Origin: Parazoarcus communis
GTDB lineage: Bacteria; Pseudomonadota; Gammaproteobacteria; Burkholderiales; Rhodocyclaceae
Assembly: GCF_003111645.1 (NCBI RefSeq)
Contig: NZ_CP022187.1
Coordinates: 2,108,001 to 2,172,000 of the forward strand
Direction: 5' to 3'
Length of the DNA stretch: 64,000 bases
Position 1 is the stretch's first letter, and each line of letters opens with the position of its first letter. Shown piece by piece: positions 61,070-64,000 of this stretch. The notes beneath the pieces were generated by a model that was not told where the DNA came from, did not search any database, and saw only the letters and a program-made list of their open reading frames with translations. The position numbers and the translations under genes were made by a program.

Positions 61070-62344
61070 ATGCAGAACAGACGCGATTTCCTGAAATCAG
61101 CCGGCGTGCTCGGTGCCGGCTCCACCCTGCTTGGACTTGCCGGCTGTGCGGGCATGGCACGCGCTTCGGGCGGACATGTGGTGGTGGTGGGCGGCGGCTA
61201 TGGCGGCGCCACGGTCGCCAAGTATCTTCGCATGTGGAGCGAAGGCCGGGTCAGTGTCACGCTGATCGAGCGCAACACCGAGTTCGTTTCCTGCCCGATG
61301 TCGAACCTCGTCATCGGCGGACTGAAGAACATGGCCGACATCACCATCAGCTATGACAATCTGCGCACGCGCTGGGGTGTGAAGGTCATCACCGATGAAG
61401 TGCTCGCGCTCGATGCGAGCAAACGTACCATCAGTACCGCACGCAACGGCGTCATCGCATACGACCGTGTCGTCCTCTCGCCCGGCATCGACTTCATGTC
61501 CGAGCGCATCGGCGGCCTCGCCGGCAATGAAGAGCGCATCCCGCATGCCTGGAAGGCCGGTCCGCAGACGGTCGTGCTGCGCCAGCAACTGCAGGACATG
61601 AAGGATGGCGGCGTTTTCGCCATGCACATCCCCAAGGCCCCCTACCGTTGCCCGCCCGGACCCTACGAGCGCGCCTGCATGGTGGCCAATTATCTGCGCA
61701 AGGAAAAGCCGAAATCCAAGGTGCTCGTGCTCGACTCAAACGGTGAGATCCAGTCGAAGAAGGCCCTCTTCACCAAGGCCTTCGAGGGCTACAAGGGCAT
61801 GATCGAGTACATGCCCAACAACGAGTTGCGCAGCGTGAATGCAGCCACGCGCACCGCCGAACTCGACTTCGAAAAGGTCAAGGCCGACGTGCTCAACGTC
61901 ATCCCCCCGATGCGTGCGGGCAACATCGCCACGCAGTCGGGTCTGCCGCTGATCAACGACCGCTGGGTTGATGTCGAGTGGCTCGGCTACGAAGCCCGTG
62001 GTGTGCCAGGGGTTCATGTCATCGGCGATGCGCTGTTCCCGGCGCCGACAATGCCGAAGTCGGGGCACATGGCCAATCAGCAGGCCAAGGTCGTGGCGGC
62101 CGCCATCATCAACCTGCTCGCCGGACAGGCACCGAACCCCACTCCGGTGGTCATGAACACCTGCTACAGCTTTGTCGACGAAAAGAACGCCGTGCACGTC
62201 GCGTCGGTGCACCAGTACGACGACGTGAAAAAGCAGCCGATGCCGGTTTCGGGTGCGGGCGGCGTGTCGGTTGCGGCAAATGAGATCGAGGGCAAGTTCG
62301 CCCATGCCTGGGCACAGAACATCTGGGCTGACATGCTGACCTGA
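61070..62344 (+). CDS. soxF: Sulfide dehydrogenase flavoprotein subunit (SoxF/FccB type)
   Basis: This periplasmic FAD protein oxidises sulfide or releases sulfane sulfur for cytochrome c. The 424-residue product has a twin-arginine signal (NRRDFLKSAGVLGAG), then the FAD-binding GHVVVVGGGYGGATVAKYL near residue 35, SCPMSNLVIGG with an active Cys near 74, and IPKAPYRCPPGPYERACMVANYL with two more conserved cysteines near 185. VIGDALFPAPTMPKSGHMANQQAKV follows near 322. The signal region also has LAGC, which might act as a lipobox. It starts 18 bases after the cytochrome gene. A strong terminator follows. Confidence 0.92.
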   Translation: MQNRRDFLKSAGVLGAGSTLLGLAGCAGMARASGGHVVVVGGGYGGATVAKYLRMWSEGRVSVTLIERNTEFVSCPMSNLVIGGLKNMADITISYDNLRTRWGVKVITDEVLALDASKRTISTARNGVIAYDRVVLSPGIDFMSERIGGLAGNEERIPHAWKAGPQTVVLRQQLQDMKDGGVFAMHIPKAPYRCPPGPYERACMVANYLRKEKPKSKVLVLDSNGEIQSKKALFTKAFEGYKGMIEYMPNNELRSVNAATRTAELDFEKVKADVLNVIPPMRAGNIATQSGLPLINDRWVDVEWLGYEARGVPGVHVIGDALFPAPTMPKSGHMANQQAKVVAAAIINLLAGQAPNPTPVVMNTCYSFVDEKNAVHVASVHQYDDVKKQPMPVSGAGGVSVAANEIEGKFAHAWAQNIWADMLT

Positions 62345-62383
62345 GCCCAGCGCAGCTGCGTCATACCTGATGCGTGCATGACG

Positions 62384-62412
62384 AAGGGGCCCGGACGGCC
62401 CCTTCCTTTTTT
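62384..62412 (+). terminator. Intrinsic terminator after the flavoprotein gene
   Basis: AAGGGGCC and GGCCCCTT form an 8-bp stem with a CGGAC loop, followed by CCTTTTTT. It lies 40 bases past the flavoprotein stop and faces the c4-like cytochrome gene coming the other way. Confidence 0.9.
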
Positions 62413-62423
62413 GCCCTGCCGAC

Positions 62424-63047
62424 TCAGTTCAAGGAACTGATGTAGAGCGCAACAGACCTGATCTCAAGCTCGGTCAGCCTGGAGGCAATCGAATGCATCA
62501 CCGCGTTGTCGTTGGTGCGGTTGCGCGTATTGAACGAGCGCAGCTGTCTTTCGATGTACTGCGGCACCTGCCCCGCGAGCCTGGGCAGTTGCGACGTTCC
62601 AAGCCCCCGCTCTCCATGGCAGGACGCACAGGCGGCCACGCCTGAATACTCGTTTCCGCGGAGGAAGATGAAACGACCGATCGCCGCCAGTTCGCCATCC
62701 TGCACGTCCTGCGCACGCGTCGGCTTCTTCTCGAAATAGACACCGAGGGCCAGCATCTCCTCAGGAGCGAGGTCGGCCGCCATGTTCACCATGGTGTCGC
62801 TCTGACGCCGACCGGCCTTGAAGTCGGCCAGCTGCTTGGCGATGTACTGATAGTGCTGCCCGGCCAGGCGCGGATACAGCGCGGTTGTGCTCTCGCCTTC
62901 TACCCCGTGGCAAAGAAAGCAGCGCCCCATGTTGATCTCTTCCGCGCGCGCAAGGTCGACCTCGGGAAAATCCGCCGCCCGGGCTGCAGACGACACGCAC
63001 AGCGCCAGCAAGCTCGAAATTACCGCATATTTCCAGTGACTCATCAT
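62424..63047 (-). CDS. Di-heme cytochrome c4-like protein
   Basis: This 207-residue periplasmic cytochrome has a signal peptide (WKYAVISSLLALCVSSAARA) and two c-type domains. Heme sites are MGRCFLCHGVEGES near residue 42 and AACASCHGERGLG near 140. Each is followed by a c4-type PRLAGQ (YPRLAGQHYQYIAKQL; LPRLAGQVPQYIERQL). The protein likely passes electrons from periplasmic dehydrogenases, including the nearby Sox and flavocytochrome enzymes, to a terminal oxidase. It converges on the flavoprotein operon; GGCGGGAGACG is its ribosome site. Confidence 0.92.
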   Translation of the reverse strand: MMSHWKYAVISSLLALCVSSAARAADFPEVDLARAEEINMGRCFLCHGVEGESTTALYPRLAGQHYQYIAKQLADFKAGRRQSDTMVNMAADLAPEEMLALGVYFEKKPTRAQDVQDGELAAIGRFIFLRGNEYSGVAACASCHGERGLGTSQLPRLAGQVPQYIERQLRSFNTRNRTNDNAVMHSIASRLTELEIRSVALYISSLN

Positions 63048-63128
63048 CGTCTCCCGCCTGTTCTTGTGTTTGGACAGGAAAGACTATCAGAACTCGCTAA
63101 TACATCAAGCATGTACCACACGGGGCAT

Positions 63129-63566
63129 TCAGCCCTCGGCAGCCCAGCCCAGCTCCATCACCCACGGCCCCGTGCCGGCACCGAGCGCGGCCAGGACGTA
63201 AGGCACGACAGGTTCGGGCAAGGCGTCGCGATCAAACCACGCCAGGTGGCCGCACTTTGTCGGCTCGCAGATGACGGGATCCCCCGTCCAGTCGCGGGCG
63301 AGCATGAAGAAATCAATGCGGTTGGTGTCGGACAGGCGGTGCACGACACCGAGGAACTGGAGGTCTGCCTCACGCAGACGCAATCCGGTTTCCTCGCGCA
63401 TTTCACGCACTGCCGCCTGATGCACGGACTCACCGGGCTCGACATGTCCGCCGGGGAGACTGTACTGGCCGTCAAAGAAACCGGTGCCCGAGCGTCGCAT
63501 CAGCAGGATGCGGCCCGCTGTCTCGCACAGCACATGCACACCGGTTGGAATACCTGGATGCGTCAT
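63129..63566 (-). CDS. NUDIX hydrolase
   Basis: This 145-residue nucleotide-diphosphate hydrolase has a complete Nudix box: SLPGGHVEPGESVHQAAVRE then MREETGL, near residues 37-62, matching G-x5-E-x7-REUxEExGU. The N-terminus (GVHVLCETAGRILLMRRS) and end (CGHLAWFDRDALPEPVVPY) are usual for small MutT-like members. The substrate is unknown. It starts six bases after the dut stop codon on the same strand, so the pair may form a nucleotide-pool cleaning operon. Confidence 0.9.
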   Translation of the reverse strand: MTHPGIPTGVHVLCETAGRILLMRRSGTGFFDGQYSLPGGHVEPGESVHQAAVREMREETGLRLREADLQFLGVVHRLSDTNRIDFFMLARDWTGDPVICEPTKCGHLAWFDRDALPEPVVPYVLAALGAGTGPWVMELGWAAEG

Positions 63567-63572
63567 GCCTGC

Positions 63573-64000
63573 TCAATGCTTTCCGGTACTGCCGAAACCA
63601 CCCGCCCCGCGCTCACTGGACGCAAAATCGTCAACGACGTTGAAGCCCACCTGCACCACGGGCACGACCACCAGTTGCGCGATGCGCTCCATCGGCTGAA
63701 TGGTGAACACGTCGCGGCCCCGGTTCCACACGGAGACGAAAATCTGCCCCTGGTAGTCGGAGTCGATCAGACCCACAAGGTTGCCCAGCACGATGCCATG
63801 CTTGTGCCCGAGACCCGAACGCGGCAGCACCATCGCTGCGAGCCCGGGATCGGCGAGGTGAATGGCAAGGCCACTGGGCACCAGCGTCGTTTCGCCCGGA
63901 TGCAGCAGGATCGGCGCGTCGAGGCAGGCACGCAGATCAAGCCCGGCCGCACCCTCGGTGGCGTACGCAGGGGGATGGCCCTTGAGGCGGGCATCGAGCA
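63573..64000 (-). CDS. dut: dUTP diphosphatase (5' end cut by window edge)
   Basis: Dut hydrolyses dUTP to dUMP, keeping uracil out of DNA. The visible C-terminal 142 codons hold all five trimeric dUTPase motifs: [47 protein letters not shown] and the Gly-rich tail [10 protein letters not shown]. The N-terminus [16 protein letters not shown] is near complete; only a few residues are missing. The start codon lies beyond base 64000. The NUDIX gene follows. Confidence 0.95.
   Translation of the reverse strand, partial: LDARLKGHPPAYATEGAAGLDLRACLDAPILLHPGETTLVPSGLAIHLADPGLAAMVLPRSGLGHKHGIVLGNLVGLIDSDYQGQIFVSVWNRGRDVFTIQPMERIAQLVVVPVVQVGFNVVDDFASSERGAGGFGSTGKH

Overview
The window is a GC-rich, gene-dense chromosomal stretch from a betaproteobacterium. 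Gene content points to the Rhodocyclales (Azoarcus-Thauera-Aromatoleum type): two TRAP transporters, a monomeric and a dimeric NADP-isocitrate dehydrogenase with AceK, a complete periplasmic Sox thiosulfate-oxidation operon, and DUF4212/VC_2705-type sodium:solute symporter genes. This placement is an inference from protein character; no rRNA or database search was available.

Layout. 1-2.5 kb: a DctP-Q-M TRAP transporter on the minus strand, cut by the left edge, with a perfect palindrome upstream of dctP. 2.9-4.0 kb: a decay zone with a glutathione S-transferase N-terminus, a stop-interrupted start of an FMN-binding glutamate synthase-like gene facing it, and an iron alcohol dehydrogenase that has lost its middle in frame. 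4.0-10.3 kb: a DUF3334 gene, monomeric icd, and a Fur-box-preceded TonB receptor with a DUF302 protein. 10.6-17.0 kb: a TAXI-type TRAP transporter followed by saccharopine dehydrogenase-like, aminoadipate semialdehyde dehydrogenase-like and DJ-1-like genes, which reads as a lysine/aminoadipate uptake and oxidation locus. 17.1-20.5 kb: an RHH protein, a tail fragment of ETF-quinone oxidoreductase, and divergent glk and pgi.

20.7-24.6 kb holds the most unusual gene: one 1289-residue protein joining a SAM methyltransferase, a phospholipase-D-type nuclease domain, an SF2 helicase, an S24/LexA-like domain and a DUF3427 tail. It looks like a one-gene DNA-processing or anti-invader machine and is the best candidate for an undescribed system. 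It is followed by a bidirectional terminator and tRNA-Pro(CGG).

24.9-37.3 kb is mostly housekeeping (ispB, ugpQ/ugpB without permeases, an aldo/keto reductase, rlmM, rhlE, a PAS-EAL-like protein, a deoxynucleoside kinase, panB, panC, a CBS protein). 37.3-49.2 kb has pepN, a tandem-Usp protein, a P-type cation ATPase, an EF-G-like GTPase with an altered G4 motif, an orphan DUF4212 subunit, and a complete DUF4212-symporter pair. 49.5-53.4 kb has a single-Usp protein, then dimeric icd divergent from aceK, so TCA flux could be controlled by phosphorylation of one isozyme while the unrelated monomeric enzyme at 5.2-7.4 kb would not be expected to be an AceK substrate.

53.5-62.4 kb is the sulfur-oxidation region. 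soxR-C-D-Y-Z-A-X-B run leftward, with an intrinsic terminator between soxX and soxB. A divergent cytochrome/flavoprotein pair (SoxE/SoxF or FccA/FccB type) runs rightward. The intergenic region has a minus-strand promoter whose spacer holds a palindrome, a likely SoxR operator, plus a separate plus-strand promoter. The right end has a di-heme c4-like cytochrome, a NUDIX hydrolase and a truncated dut. No CRISPR array, insertion sequence or rRNA gene was seen.
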